In this document: positions 25,986 to 34,205 of the stretch, in pieces
Layout: the number at the start of each line of letters is the position of its first letter
How positions within the stretch are numbered: the first letter of the stretch is position 1
NCBI RefSeq assembly: GCF_900091465.1
Contig: NZ_FMHV01000002.1
Coordinates: 3,844,001 to 3,908,000 of the forward strand
From: Micromonospora rhizosphaerae
Lineage (GTDB): Bacteria > Actinomycetota > Actinomycetes > Mycobacteriales > Micromonosporaceae
DNA: 64,000 bases
Direction: 5' to 3'
The notes under the pieces: model-generated
What the model was told of the DNA's origin: nothing
Databases searched by the model: none
The model's input: only the letters and a program-made list of their open reading frames with translations
Made by a program: the position numbers and the translations under genes

Positions 25986-26406
25986 GCAGCTGCAATCGGC
26001 GTTCGAGTCCTCGTTGCAGAAGACGAACATCATGCTCAAGGACATCGAACAGGCCTACGGTTGGCCGAAGGAGCATCGCAACCAGTCCTACTGTGCGCTG
26101 CGCACGGTGCTGCACCTGCTGCGGGACCGGCTGCCGGTGCAGGAGAGCGTGCAGTTCGCGACGCAGCTGCCGCTGCTGCTGCGCGGGATCTACTTCGACG
26201 GCTGGACGCCGATGGACGTGCCGGTGAAGCTGAGCCGGGACGACTTCCTGCTCGAGGCCCGGCGGCGCTTCCCGTACGACGTCGAGGGGGGGATCGACCG
26301 CCTGGTCCAGGTGGTGCTGGACACCCTGGGCAAGCACCTGAACCCGGGCCAGTGGGAGGAAGTGAAGGACAACATGCCCCGGGACCTGGTACGGATCTTT
26401 CCCTGA
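25978..26406 (+). CDS. DUF2267 family protein
   Basis: 142 residues, starting MAEQLQSAFE. All-helical with the family pattern YCALRTVLHLLRDRLPVQES, FATQLPLLLRGIYFDGW and RFPYDVEGGIDRLVQVVLDT. DUF2267 proteins are small cytosolic proteins of unknown role, frequent in stress-related loci of actinobacteria. It sits between two DUF72 genes. Confidence 0.85.
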   Translation: MAEQLQSAFESSLQKTNIMLKDIEQAYGWPKEHRNQSYCALRTVLHLLRDRLPVQESVQFATQLPLLLRGIYFDGWTPMDVPVKLSRDDFLLEARRRFPYDVEGGIDRLVQVVLDTLGKHLNPGQWEEVKDNMPRDLVRIFP

Positions 26407-26457
26407 CCGAGGCCCCGACCGGCCCGCCCCACCACCGGGTGGAGCGGGCCGTCCGCG

Positions 26458-27255
26458 TCAGCCCCCGGCCGGGCCGGTCGCGTCGCCCGGGCCCGCCTCG
26501 CCCGCCGCCGGCACCCGGCTCACCCGTCGACCGGCGCGCGCGGCGAGGGCCGCGAAGGCCACCGCGTCGACGATGGCCCCGCCGCCGGGGTCGTTGTTGA
26601 AATAGACGTACGTCGGCTCGGCGTCGTCGAAGGTCTGACCCAGCCGGCGTACCCAGGACGCCAGCGCGCCCCGGCCGTACCGCGGCCAGGGGCGCGCCCG
26701 CCCTTCGTGCAGTCGCAGGTAGCCGAAGTCAGTGGTGCGCCACAGCGGCGTCACCGGGCGGCTCAGCCGGTCGGCCCAGACCAGCGCGGCGCGGCGACGC
26801 TCCAGCACCCGGCGGGTCGCGTCGGTCCACCAGGAGGGGTGCCGCGGCTCCACCGCCACCCGCACGTCGGTCGGGAAGAGCCGCAGCGTCGCGTCGAGCG
26901 CGTCGGGGTCGGCCCGCAGGTTCGGCGGGAGTTGGACCAGGACCGGCCCGAGCCGGTCGCCGAGCCCGGTGGCCCGACCGAGGAAGCGGGCCACCGGCTC
27001 GGCCGGGTCGCGCAGCCGCTTGATGTGGGTCAGGTAGCGGCTCATCTTGACCGCCACGCAGAAGTCCGCCGGGGTGCGCGCCCGCCAGGCGACGAAGGTG
27101 TCCCGCTCCGGCAACCGGTAGAAGGCGTTGTTCACCTCGACCGTGGCGAACCGCCCGGCGAAGTACTCCAGCCAGAGCCGCTGCGGCAGCTTCGCCGGGT
27201 AGAAGCGTCCCCGCCAGTCCCGGTACTGCCAGCCGGAGGTGCCGACCAGGATCAT
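26458..27255 (-). CDS. DUF72 family protein (second of two)
   Basis: 265 residues, starting MILVGTSGWQYRDWRGRFYP. Typical DUF72 stretches: TVEVNNAFYRLPERDTFVAW, ADFCVAVKMSRYLTHIKRL, GPVLVQLPPNLRADPDALD, VAVEPRHPSWW and TYVYFNNDPGGGAIVDA. It is only distantly similar to the DUF72 protein at 24789, so it is not a recent duplicate. The small gene at 27265-27534 ends 9 bp upstream of its start, suggesting an operon. Confidence 0.85.
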   Translation of the reverse strand: MILVGTSGWQYRDWRGRFYPAKLPQRLWLEYFAGRFATVEVNNAFYRLPERDTFVAWRARTPADFCVAVKMSRYLTHIKRLRDPAEPVARFLGRATGLGDRLGPVLVQLPPNLRADPDALDATLRLFPTDVRVAVEPRHPSWWTDATRRVLERRRAALVWADRLSRPVTPLWRTTDFGYLRLHEGRARPWPRYGRGALASWVRRLGQTFDDAEPTYVYFNNDPGGGAIVDAVAFAALAARAGRRVSRVPAAGEAGPGDATGPAGG

Positions 27256-27264
27256 CGCGGCCGC

Positions 27265-27534
27265 CTAGCAGAGGTCGAAGCGGAACACCTCGAAGGCCGC
27301 GCCGTGCCGGACGCCGAGGCGGGAGCCGGCGGGCGAGGCGTCCCGGACCGCGTCCAGCACCGCCCGCCCGGTGGCGAGATGGTCGGCGATGAACTCCACG
27401 GTGGACGCCCCGACCAGCGCCGCCGAGGCGTGCTGCTCCCGTTCGCGTACCTCCCGGCTCCGCTCCGGCGGCAGCCCGTCGATGCCGGCGTCCTCGGGCA
27501 GCGGCTCGAGCGGTACGAGGTTCGGCTGCACCAT
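27265..27534 (-). CDS. Hypothetical 89-residue protein
   Basis: Starts at ATG (MVQPNLVPLEPLPEDAGIDG) with GGAGGACAGC directly upstream. Contains an acidic/Pro-rich N-terminus, SREVREREQHASAALVGAST and a C-terminus ending FEVFRFDLC. The family is not recognised. It is divergent from the repeat-protein/JmjC pair with a 197-bp gap, so it may be an accessory part of that locus or of the DUF72 gene downstream. Confidence 0.6.
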   Translation of the reverse strand: MVQPNLVPLEPLPEDAGIDGLPPERSREVREREQHASAALVGASTVEFIADHLATGRAVLDAVRDASPAGSRLGVRHGAAFEVFRFDLC

Positions 27535-27647
27535 GCTGTCCTCCCTGCTCGGATCCGGGCCGGGGTCCATCCTGTCACCGACCGGCACGGGCCGCCCGCC
27601 GCGGGTCGCCCGGCGAAAAGTCCGTTTCGTCGGGCGCCGCCGTCTAC

Positions 27648-27673
27648 GGTTAGAGAAGATCGCGCGTGGGTAC
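27648..27673 (+). promoter_or_regulatory. Possible SigB/SigF-type promoter for the repeat-protein/JmjC operon
   Basis: GGTTA, then after 16 nt from GGTT the element GGGTAC, about 60 bp before the ATG at 27732. The -35 has one mismatch to the GTTT seen at the other sites, so confidence is lower. Confidence 0.4.
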
Positions 27674-27731
27674 CACCCGCCGCACGACGAACCCCGACGC
27701 ACGGCGGGGCGGCACATCCGAGGGAGCACCC

Positions 27732-28073
27732 ATGGCACTCAACGATGACGACATGCAGACCAGCGGCGGCGGCGGTCTCGAGGGTCCGGCCGACGGTGGG
27801 GCCACCCCGGGCCAGCAGGACGGTGGCGCCGACGGTGCGGCGGACCGGGGCGCCGATCGCGGCGCCGACCGTGGTGCCGAGGGTCCGGCCGACGGTGGCG
27901 CGACCCCGGGTGTGCGGGACGGCGGGGCCGACGGTGCCGCTGAGGGTCCGGCGGACGGCGGGGCGACCCCGGGTGTGCGGGACGGCGGGGCCGACGGTGC
28001 CGCCGAGGGTCCGGCCGACGGCGGGGCGACCCCCGGTATGCGGGACGGCGGCGCCGACGGCGCGGCCCGGTAG
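27732..28073 (+). CDS. Repetitive Gly/Asp/Ala-rich small protein, candidate JmjC substrate
   Basis: 113 residues from ATG MALNDDDMQTSGGGGLEG, with AGGGAGCACC upstream. After this 18-residue leader-like part come four copies of a 21-residue unit built as PADGGATPG-xx-DGGADGAA-EG. Copy 1 carries an inserted run of DRGA triplets. Units 2-4 occupy 27885-27947, 27948-28010 and 28011-28070. There is no Cys, Lys, Trp or hydrophobic core, so it is probably unstructured. Only 9 bp separate it from the JmjC gene. Multi-core precursors of modified peptides look like this; a hydroxylated structural or ice/stress protein is another option. Confidence 0.75.
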   Translation: MALNDDDMQTSGGGGLEGPADGGATPGQQDGGADGAADRGADRGADRGAEGPADGGATPGVRDGGADGAAEGPADGGATPGVRDGGADGAAEGPADGGATPGMRDGGADGAAR

Positions 28074-28082
28074 CGGTCCGTC

Positions 28083-29354
28083 GTGACGCACCTCGACCCG
28101 CCGGGCGGCCACGACCGCCCGGCGGTGCCGTCTTCCGCCACCGAGGCGCTCGCCCGCTGCGTCTCGGTGGAGCCCGCCAAGTTCGCCGCCGCCCACTGGG
28201 GGCGCGGCCCGCTGCTCTCCCGCGCGGCCGAACTGCCCAACCCGCACGGCTTCACCGACCTGCTCAGCCCCACCGACGCCGACGAGCTGCTCAGCCGGCG
28301 CGGGCTGCGTACCCCCTTCCTGCGGGTAGCCAAGGACGGCGAGCTCGTACCGGCGGCGCGCTACACCGGCGGCGGCGGCGCGGGCGCCGAGATCGCCGAC
28401 CAGGTCCTCGACGAGCGGATCCTGGAGCTGTACGCCTCCGGCGCCACCCTGGTGCTCCAGGGCCTGCACCGGATCTGGCCGGCGCTGGTCGACTTCGCCC
28501 GCGACCTGGGCACGGCGCTGGCCCAGCCGTTGCAGGTCAACGCCTACCTGACCCCGGCCGGCAGCCAGGGCTTCGCCACCCACTACGACACGCACGACGT
28601 GTTCGTGCTCCAGGTCGACGGCCGCAAGCACTGGCGGATCCACCCGCCGGTGCTGCCCGACCCCCTGGAGAAGCAGCCCTGGGGTGGCCGGGCCGACGAG
28701 GTCTCCGCCACCGCCGAAGGGCCGGCCGCTCTGGACGTGGTGCTCGAACCCGGCGACGCGCTCTACCTGCCGCGCGGCTGGCTGCACAGCGCGCAGGCGC
28801 AGGAGTCCAGCTCGCTGCACCTCACCGTGGGCATCCGGGCGCTGACCCGGTACGCCATGGTGGAGGAGCTGCTCGCCCTCGCGGCCGAGGATCCCCGGCT
28901 GCGCGCCGGGCTCCCGTTCGGCACCGACATCGCCGACCCGGACGCGATCGAGCCGGAGCTGACCGAGACGGTCGAGGCGCTGCGCGACTGGCTGCTCCGG
29001 GCCGACCCGGCCGCCGTCGCGGCCGGGCTGCGCAACCGGGCCTGGCCCGCCGCCCGACCGGCCCCGATCCGCCCCCTCGCCCAGGCCGCCGCCCTGGCCG
29101 GGCTGGACGCGGACACGCGCGTCGCCCTCCGCCCCGGGCTGCGATGGCAGCTCGCCCCGGCAGGGGACGGCCGGCTCGCGCTGCGCCTCTTCGACCGCAC
29201 GATCACCCTCCCGGCACAGTGCGAGCCGGCCCTGCGCACCCTCCTCACCGGCGGGGTGACCCGGGTCGGCGACCTCCCCGGCTTCGACGACGACGCCGAC
29301 CGCCTCGTCCTGACCCGCCGCCTCCTCAAGGAGGCCGTCCTCACCCCCGCCTGA
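28083..29354 (+). CDS. JmjC/cupin Fe(II)-2-oxoglutarate oxygenase (ROX-like)
   Basis: 423 residues from GTG. The N-terminal half is a JmjC double-stranded beta helix: LVLQGLHRIWPALVDFARDL, then the metal site H167-x-D169 in FATHYDTHDVFVLQVDGRKH, and H235 in LPRGWLHSAQA. The C-terminal part (~260-420) resembles the dimerisation and winged-helix regions of ribosomal oxygenases (YcfD/RoxA type). Such enzymes hydroxylate Arg, His or other side chains using O2 and 2-oxoglutarate. Its tight linkage to the repeat protein makes that protein the likely substrate; a ribosomal protein is the alternative. Confidence 0.85.
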   Translation: MTHLDPPGGHDRPAVPSSATEALARCVSVEPAKFAAAHWGRGPLLSRAAELPNPHGFTDLLSPTDADELLSRRGLRTPFLRVAKDGELVPAARYTGGGGAGAEIADQVLDERILELYASGATLVLQGLHRIWPALVDFARDLGTALAQPLQVNAYLTPAGSQGFATHYDTHDVFVLQVDGRKHWRIHPPVLPDPLEKQPWGGRADEVSATAEGPAALDVVLEPGDALYLPRGWLHSAQAQESSSLHLTVGIRALTRYAMVEELLALAAEDPRLRAGLPFGTDIADPDAIEPELTETVEALRDWLLRADPAAVAAGLRNRAWPAARPAPIRPLAQAAALAGLDADTRVALRPGLRWQLAPAGDGRLALRLFDRTITLPAQCEPALRTLLTGGVTRVGDLPGFDDDADRLVLTRRLLKEAVLTPA

Positions 29355-29377
29355 CCGCCCCGGGGTTTCACCCGCGT

Positions 29378-29432
29378 GATCATGAAGTTGTTGTCATCCC
29401 GCCCGGCGTGTCCCGGCAACAACTTCATGATC
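29378..29432. repeat. Dispersed long-loop inverted repeat, copy 2
   Basis: A perfect 16-bp inverted repeat GATCATGAAGTTGTTG with its complement, and a 23-nt loop. It lies between the JmjC gene and the convergent FtsK operon, like copy 1 at 19278. It probably acts as a bidirectional terminator or a REP-like element. Confidence 0.8.
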
Positions 29433-29483
29433 GACTGCCCCCGGCCCGGCCCCGCCGCCGGGACGTAGCGGGGTGGGGTGGGG

Positions 29484-30152
29484 TCAGCGGGGGGCGAGGG
29501 TGAGGAGGAGGACCGTGGTGACCAGGCCGGCGGCCAGGACCACGGTGATCGGGCGAGGGCCCAGGACGGCGTGCCGGCGGTCGGCCAGCAGCCGGGCCGG
29601 CGCCAGGCCCACCAGCGGACCGAGCAACGTCACCACCAACGCCAGCACCGGCATCCCCACCGCCAGGTCGCCGCCGGACCCGGCGCCCAGCGCCCGAGCC
29701 CCCACCCCCAGGGCGTACGCGACGACGGCGCCGCCGACCCCGCAGAGCGCCAGCAGCGGATCGACCGACCCCGGCAGCTCGACCGGCTGACGGGTCCGGT
29801 CCAACAGCTCCCGCACCCGGTGCAGCAGCGGCACCGGGTCGCCCGCCGCGTCCAGGGCCGGTCCGGGCGGGTCGCCCAGCCGTCGCGCGCCGGCGCCGAC
29901 CCGGTCGCGCAGCTGCTGCCACAGGTGGGTGGCCTCGGCGTCCACCCGTTCCACCAGCTCCCGGGCCTCGGCCACCTCCGCCTCGGCGCGCCGCAGCCGC
30001 GCGGTGGCCTCGGCGACGGCCCGGTCGGCGGCCGCGCACTGCTGCGCGTACCAGGTGTGCGCCTCGGCGCGCTGGGCGGCCACCCGGGCGGTCAGCTCGG
30101 CGAGCCGACGGAGCTGGGCGGCGTACGTCTCACTGCTGACCGGTTCGTTCAT
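29484..30152 (-). CDS. Coiled-coil membrane protein of the FtsK operon
   Basis: 222 residues, starting MNEPVSSETYAAQLRRLAEL. Residues ~10-110 form a long coiled coil (AEATARLRRAEAEVAEAREL, VERVDAEATHLWQQLRDRVG). Three or four membrane segments follow (PLLALCGVGGAVVAYALGVG, VGMPVLALVVTLLGPLVGLA, ITVVLAAGLVTTVLLLTLAP). The ATG overlaps the stop of the FtsK-like gene by 4 bp. It probably anchors or regulates that ATPase at the membrane. Family not recognised. Confidence 0.75.
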   Translation of the reverse strand: MNEPVSSETYAAQLRRLAELTARVAAQRAEAHTWYAQQCAAADRAVAEATARLRRAEAEVAEARELVERVDAEATHLWQQLRDRVGAGARRLGDPPGPALDAAGDPVPLLHRVRELLDRTRQPVELPGSVDPLLALCGVGGAVVAYALGVGARALGAGSGGDLAVGMPVLALVVTLLGPLVGLAPARLLADRRHAVLGPRPITVVLAAGLVTTVLLLTLAPR

Positions 30153-32821
30153 CGCGACGGACCATAAGGCATGATCACCTGGCCGGTGCGGTGCACCGCC
30201 CGGTCGAAGTAGAGGCCCCGCCACGGCCGGGGGTACCAATCCGGCCCGCCGGTGCCCGGGTAGAGCGACGCGCCCAGCTCCGCCCCCTGCACGTCGAGGG
30301 CCACCCAGGCGCCGATCTGGTCGGTGCGGGCGGCCGGGCCGCCGAGGTCCGCCCGCATCCGCGCCACCCCGCGCCACCAGGCCAGCACGTGGGTACGCCG
30401 TTCCGGCCCGTCGTGCAGGATCCGGCGTAGCTGCTCCAGCCCGGTCCGCCGCCCGGCCCGCCCGGCGAGCTGGCCGGCCGCCGCGTCGACCGCGTAGAGC
30501 AGCAGGTAGTGCGGCATGGTCGGGGCCCCGGGGGCGCCGAGGGAGTCGCCGACCTCGGCCATCAGCTCCGGCACCGTCTCCTCGTCGTACCAGGCCGCGT
30601 CGTCGGCCAGGTCCTCGTACAGGGCGCGGGCGGCCGGGTCGGCGTCCGGGTCGAGGCAGGCGATGGAGAACCGGGCGGTGCCGGGGCGGTGCTGGCGGGC
30701 CAGGGACCGGGCGGCCGCGTCCAGCACCGCGCACGCCTCGTCCACCCGCGTCCCCAGCACCGCCAGGTTGCGCCCGGGCGCCCGGGGCAGCCGCAGCGCC
30801 GCCGAGCGGGCCTGCACGTCGATGATCTCCCCGAGCAGCGCGACCGCGCCGCGCGGCACCCCCTCGTCGGGCGCGGTGAGTGCCCGGAAGTCCGGCGCCT
30901 CGGCGAGCTTCGGGATCGCGTCGCCGTCGAAGAGCCGAGCCGGGGCCGCGTCCGGCGGGCGCATTCGCCAGAGCCGGTGCTGCAGCTCGCTCCAGGTCTC
31001 CCAGTCGCTGGCCGACGGGATCCGGGCCACCTGGTTCCCTTCGCCCAGTCCGGACTCGGCGTTGACCACGGCGTGGTGCCGGGGCAGCGACTGCGCCGCG
31101 TCGTTGCGCTCGGCCAGGATGCGCAACGCCTTGGGCAGGGCGATGCGCAGGGTGAACTGGGCGACCAGCGCGGGTCGGCCCCACAGCGCCTCGATGCCCC
31201 GCACGTCCTGCGAGGCGAGCACCAGGTGGATGCCCTGCGACCGGCCCCGCCGGGCCAGGTCCTCCAGCAGGTCGGCGGCCTCCCGGGCCACCACGTCCCG
31301 CCCCGCCAGCAGCGCCTGGAACTCGTCCACCACCGCCACGATCCGCGGCCAGTGCCCGGTCGGATCGACCGCCCGCAGCTCGGCGAGCTTGGTGACCTCG
31401 TGCTTCTTGGCCGCGTCCGCCCGGCGGCGCAGCTCCTCGGCGAGGAAGCGCAGCAGCGCCAGCCCGAACTCCCGGTCGGTGTTGACGTTGATACCGACCA
31501 GCCGCAGGTGCGGCAGGAAGCTCGGGTCCCGCCGGCCCTTGGCGAACCGGGCGAAGGACACCCCCTCCTTGAAGTCCAGCAGATAGAACTCCAGCTCGGC
31601 GGGGGAGTAGCGGGCGGCCAGCGCGCCGATCCAGGCGAAGATCAGGTTGGTCTTGCCGGTGCCGGAGGGGCCGCCGATCAGCGCGTGCGGCGGGTAGTCG
31701 CCGAGGGTGAGCAGCACCGGCCGGCCGTGCGGCCCCTCGCCGATCGGCGCGGTCAGCCCGTGCGCCGAATCCTCCTTCCACATCTGCTCGGGCGGGGGCA
31801 GCAGGTCGGTGAAGGGCGCCGGCGGCGGGCCGGCGTTGACCCGGGACGCCAGCTCCCGGCAGGTCTCGGTGACCAGGGTGGCCGGCGGCGGCTCGTCGAC
31901 GGCGACCGGCAGGCCGCCGACCCGGGCGTCGTCCGACTCCGCCACGATCCGGGTGACCGTCGCGTCGTCGGGGAGCTCAATGCCGCGCACCACCAGGTGC
32001 ACCCCGCAGGCCGCGCCGGTGCGGACCACCCGGTCCAACTGGCCGCGTTCGTGTCGGGACAGCTCGTCGCCGCCGAGCAGCACCGCCACCCGCCACGGCT
32101 CGGGGCGCCGGCCGGTCGCCGCGGCCAGCTCGCGCAGCGAGGCGTACTCGCCGGCCAGCACGGTCTCGTTGATCCGGCGGATCTGCTCCACCAGGTCGTC
32201 CAGGAGCCGGCCGAGCCCGCCCGGACCGACGAAGGTGAGCAGCCCGGCGGCGCCGAGCGGGGCGAACCCGGCCAGCCCGCCGCCGAGGTGCTCCGGGTCG
32301 TACCCGAAGAGGCGGACCGCGCCCGGGTCGGCGCGGCCGAGGGAACGCAGCAGCAGAGCCGGCACCACCGAGGCGACGCCCTCCCGGTCGGCGCCGGCGA
32401 GGTGTACGTGCCCGGCGTCCAGCAGCGGCACCAGGGCCGGCACCGGCACCACGTCGGCGATCCGTACGTGGCCGATGCGCACCGCGCCGGGCGACTCGGC
32501 CCGGCCGGCGGGGGTCGCTTGCCAGTTCTCCCAGGGCGCCGAGGCCGCGCCGGGCGCCTCGCGCTGCGCGGCCGCCGCGGCCCGCCGGGCCAGCTCGGCG
32601 ATCCGCGCGGTGTGCCGGGCGTCGATCTCCGCCAGCCGGCGGTCGCGGGCCGCGCCCACCCGTTCCGGTACGGCCGTCGCGGCCCGCCGCACTCGGGCCA
32701 GGCGCTCCTCGCCGGCGGCCAGGTCGGCGTTGGCGGTGGACAGCCGGTTGCGGGTCGCGCCGAGGGCCTCGGAGAGCATCCCCCGGACCCGTGACACCAG
32801 CTGGGCGCGCAGGTCAGCCAT
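30149..32821 (-). CDS. FtsK/SpoIIIE-type ATPase of uncharacterised operon
   Basis: 890 residues. The N-terminal ~100 residues are a coiled coil (GEERLARVRRAATAVPERVG). A degenerate ATPase-like module follows (~110-330: VAVLLGGDELSRHERGQLDR). Then comes an active FtsK motor: PHALIGGPSGTGKTNLIFAW with Walker Lys390, WPRIVAVVDEFQALL (Walker B) and GIHLVLASQDVRGIEALWG. There is no N-terminal membrane segment and no DNA-reading gamma domain. The two-module layout recalls EccC ATPases of type VII secretion more than chromosome segregation FtsK. Embedded in a four-gene operon with small helical proteins. Confidence 0.85.
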   Translation of the reverse strand: MADLRAQLVSRVRGMLSEALGATRNRLSTANADLAAGEERLARVRRAATAVPERVGAARDRRLAEIDARHTARIAELARRAAAAAQREAPGAASAPWENWQATPAGRAESPGAVRIGHVRIADVVPVPALVPLLDAGHVHLAGADREGVASVVPALLLRSLGRADPGAVRLFGYDPEHLGGGLAGFAPLGAAGLLTFVGPGGLGRLLDDLVEQIRRINETVLAGEYASLRELAAATGRRPEPWRVAVLLGGDELSRHERGQLDRVVRTGAACGVHLVVRGIELPDDATVTRIVAESDDARVGGLPVAVDEPPPATLVTETCRELASRVNAGPPPAPFTDLLPPPEQMWKEDSAHGLTAPIGEGPHGRPVLLTLGDYPPHALIGGPSGTGKTNLIFAWIGALAARYSPAELEFYLLDFKEGVSFARFAKGRRDPSFLPHLRLVGINVNTDREFGLALLRFLAEELRRRADAAKKHEVTKLAELRAVDPTGHWPRIVAVVDEFQALLAGRDVVAREAADLLEDLARRGRSQGIHLVLASQDVRGIEALWGRPALVAQFTLRIALPKALRILAERNDAAQSLPRHHAVVNAESGLGEGNQVARIPSASDWETWSELQHRLWRMRPPDAAPARLFDGDAIPKLAEAPDFRALTAPDEGVPRGAVALLGEIIDVQARSAALRLPRAPGRNLAVLGTRVDEACAVLDAAARSLARQHRPGTARFSIACLDPDADPAARALYEDLADDAAWYDEETVPELMAEVGDSLGAPGAPTMPHYLLLYAVDAAAGQLAGRAGRRTGLEQLRRILHDGPERRTHVLAWWRGVARMRADLGGPAARTDQIGAWVALDVQGAELGASLYPGTGGPDWYPRPWRGLYFDRAVHRTGQVIMPYGPSR

Positions 32822-33695
32822 GGGAGCTCCGGGAGGGGTCCCGCTCGTCGGCGTCGCCGGGCAGGTCCCGGCCGAGCCGGGCCAGCAGCACGCCGGTGAC
32901 CACCCCGGCGGTGACCGCCGAGTCGGCCGCGTGCGGCTGCGCCTGCTCGCCGGACCGGCGCGGCGGGGGCATCCGGCACACCCGGCTCAGCAGGGTGTCC
33001 AGCACCGGCGGGGGCAGGCCGGGCAGCAGGTCGCGGACCCGGCCGTCCAGCTCCCGGCGCAGCCGGCCGAGGTCGGCGGCGCGGGGTGGGTGCCCGAGCA
33101 GCTCCCCGGCCAGGTCTCGCAGCAGCGGCGGGGCGACCGCGGCCAGCCCGAGCCCGACGTCGGCGGGCGCCCGGCGCAGCTCGCGGTGCAGCCGGTCCCG
33201 GTCCCCGGCGCGTACCCCGGTCGCCACCCGGCGCAGCAGCTCCCGGGGGTCGCCGACCCGCTCGTCGGACTCGTCCGGCGGCCCGTCCCGACCGCCGGAC
33301 AGCTCCGCCACCCGCGTCGACCACCAGCGCCGCATCGTCGGGTCGGCGGCCTTCTCCCGCGCCGCGACCGGCGGCGGTACGTCCCGTCGCGCGTCGTGCT
33401 TCGGCCGCCGGTCCGCCGGCCGGGGCCCGGGCGTGCCGTTCCCGGCCAGCCCGATGGCGGCCAGGTAGCCGGCGAGCTGCTCCTGGGCGACCCGCAGGGC
33501 GTACCCGGCCGTCTCGGCGTGCTCGGTGGCGGCGGAGAGCTCCGGCACACCCATCGGATTGGCCGACTCCTGCCGGACCCAGCGCAGCCGCTCGGTGGCC
33601 TGGCCGAACTTCTCCAGCGCCAACGCCAGCTGCCCGAGCGGCAGCTCCTCGGAGGCGGCGCGGACCCGCGCGCCGATGTCCTCGATGATGGACAC
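32814..33695 (-). CDS. Helical protein of the FtsK operon
   Basis: 293 residues from GTG (VSIIEDIGARVRAASEELPL), with GGACC upstream. The first ~95 residues are helical and amphipathic (LALALEKFGQATERLRWVRQ, EHAETAGYALRVAQEQLAGY), a WXG100-like length and pattern without a clear WxG. A Pro/Arg-rich linker and a second helical part follow. Its stop overlaps the FtsK-like start by 8 bp. No enzymatic motif. It may be a substrate or adaptor for the ATPase. Confidence 0.7.
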   Translation of the reverse strand: MSIIEDIGARVRAASEELPLGQLALALEKFGQATERLRWVRQESANPMGVPELSAATEHAETAGYALRVAQEQLAGYLAAIGLAGNGTPGPRPADRRPKHDARRDVPPPVAAREKAADPTMRRWWSTRVAELSGGRDGPPDESDERVGDPRELLRRVATGVRAGDRDRLHRELRRAPADVGLGLAAVAPPLLRDLAGELLGHPPRAADLGRLRRELDGRVRDLLPGLPPPVLDTLLSRVCRMPPPRRSGEQAQPHAADSAVTAGVVTGVLLARLGRDLPGDADERDPSRSSHG

Positions 33696-33703
33696 GCTCG
33701 GTC

Positions 33704-33964
33704 CTACAGCGTCGACACGTAGAGCTGAGCCTGCTCGACCGCCACCAGCGTCGCGGCGAGGCACTCCTCCAGCTCCTGGCCGGCCTGGGTCAGCGAGGCC
33801 TGCGCCGCCTCGACCGTCTCGTGCCCGCTGCCCTCCAGCGCGCCGGCCAGGGTCTGCTGCGCCTCGGCCAGCTTCTCGCCGGCCGCCTGCACCGCTGTCT
33901 GCCCGTCACCGATCTGCTGGAGGGCGACATCGATGGCTGCCTTCAGCTCGGCGACGCTCGCCAC
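33704..33964 (-). CDS. Small helical protein (WXG100/DUF6244-like), first gene of the FtsK operon
   Basis: 86 residues from GTG (VASVAELKAAIDVALQQIGD), with a strong GGAGG seven bases upstream. Almost entirely helical with a central turn (LEGSGHETVEAAQASLTQAG), like the helical hairpin of WXG100 proteins, but without Trp. It lies 8 bp before the next gene. The family resembles what I recall as DUF6244 in Micromonospora. If the operon is a secretion system, this would be the natural substrate candidate. Confidence 0.7.
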   Translation of the reverse strand: MASVAELKAAIDVALQQIGDGQTAVQAAGEKLAEAQQTLAGALEGSGHETVEAAQASLTQAGQELEECLAATLVAVEQAQLYVSTL

Positions 33965-34205
33965 GGGGGACCTCCTGGGGGCGGGGAGATCTCCATTACA
34001 ACCCATGCCGCATGGGGAGAGAACAACCACCCTGGGGGCTTTCCTGCCCGGCTGTCCGGTTACCCATTTGACGTGCGCGAAGTCCCCTGCGGCGGTGCGG
34101 TCCGGTCCCGCCGGTGCACCGCCCGGTCCCGTACGCGGGCCCGATCCGACCGGCCAGTCCGGTCACCCGACGTCGCCGCGACGCTGGCGCACAGTCCCCT
34201 GCCCG

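Noticed and set aside
27786..28070. CRISPR array
   Set aside because: The 63-bp periodic repeats are in-frame coding units without unique spacers.
34058..34080. SigB/F-type promoter for the FtsK operon
   Set aside because: GGGTAA is present on the minus strand, but no GTTT-like -35 lies 15-16 nt upstream.
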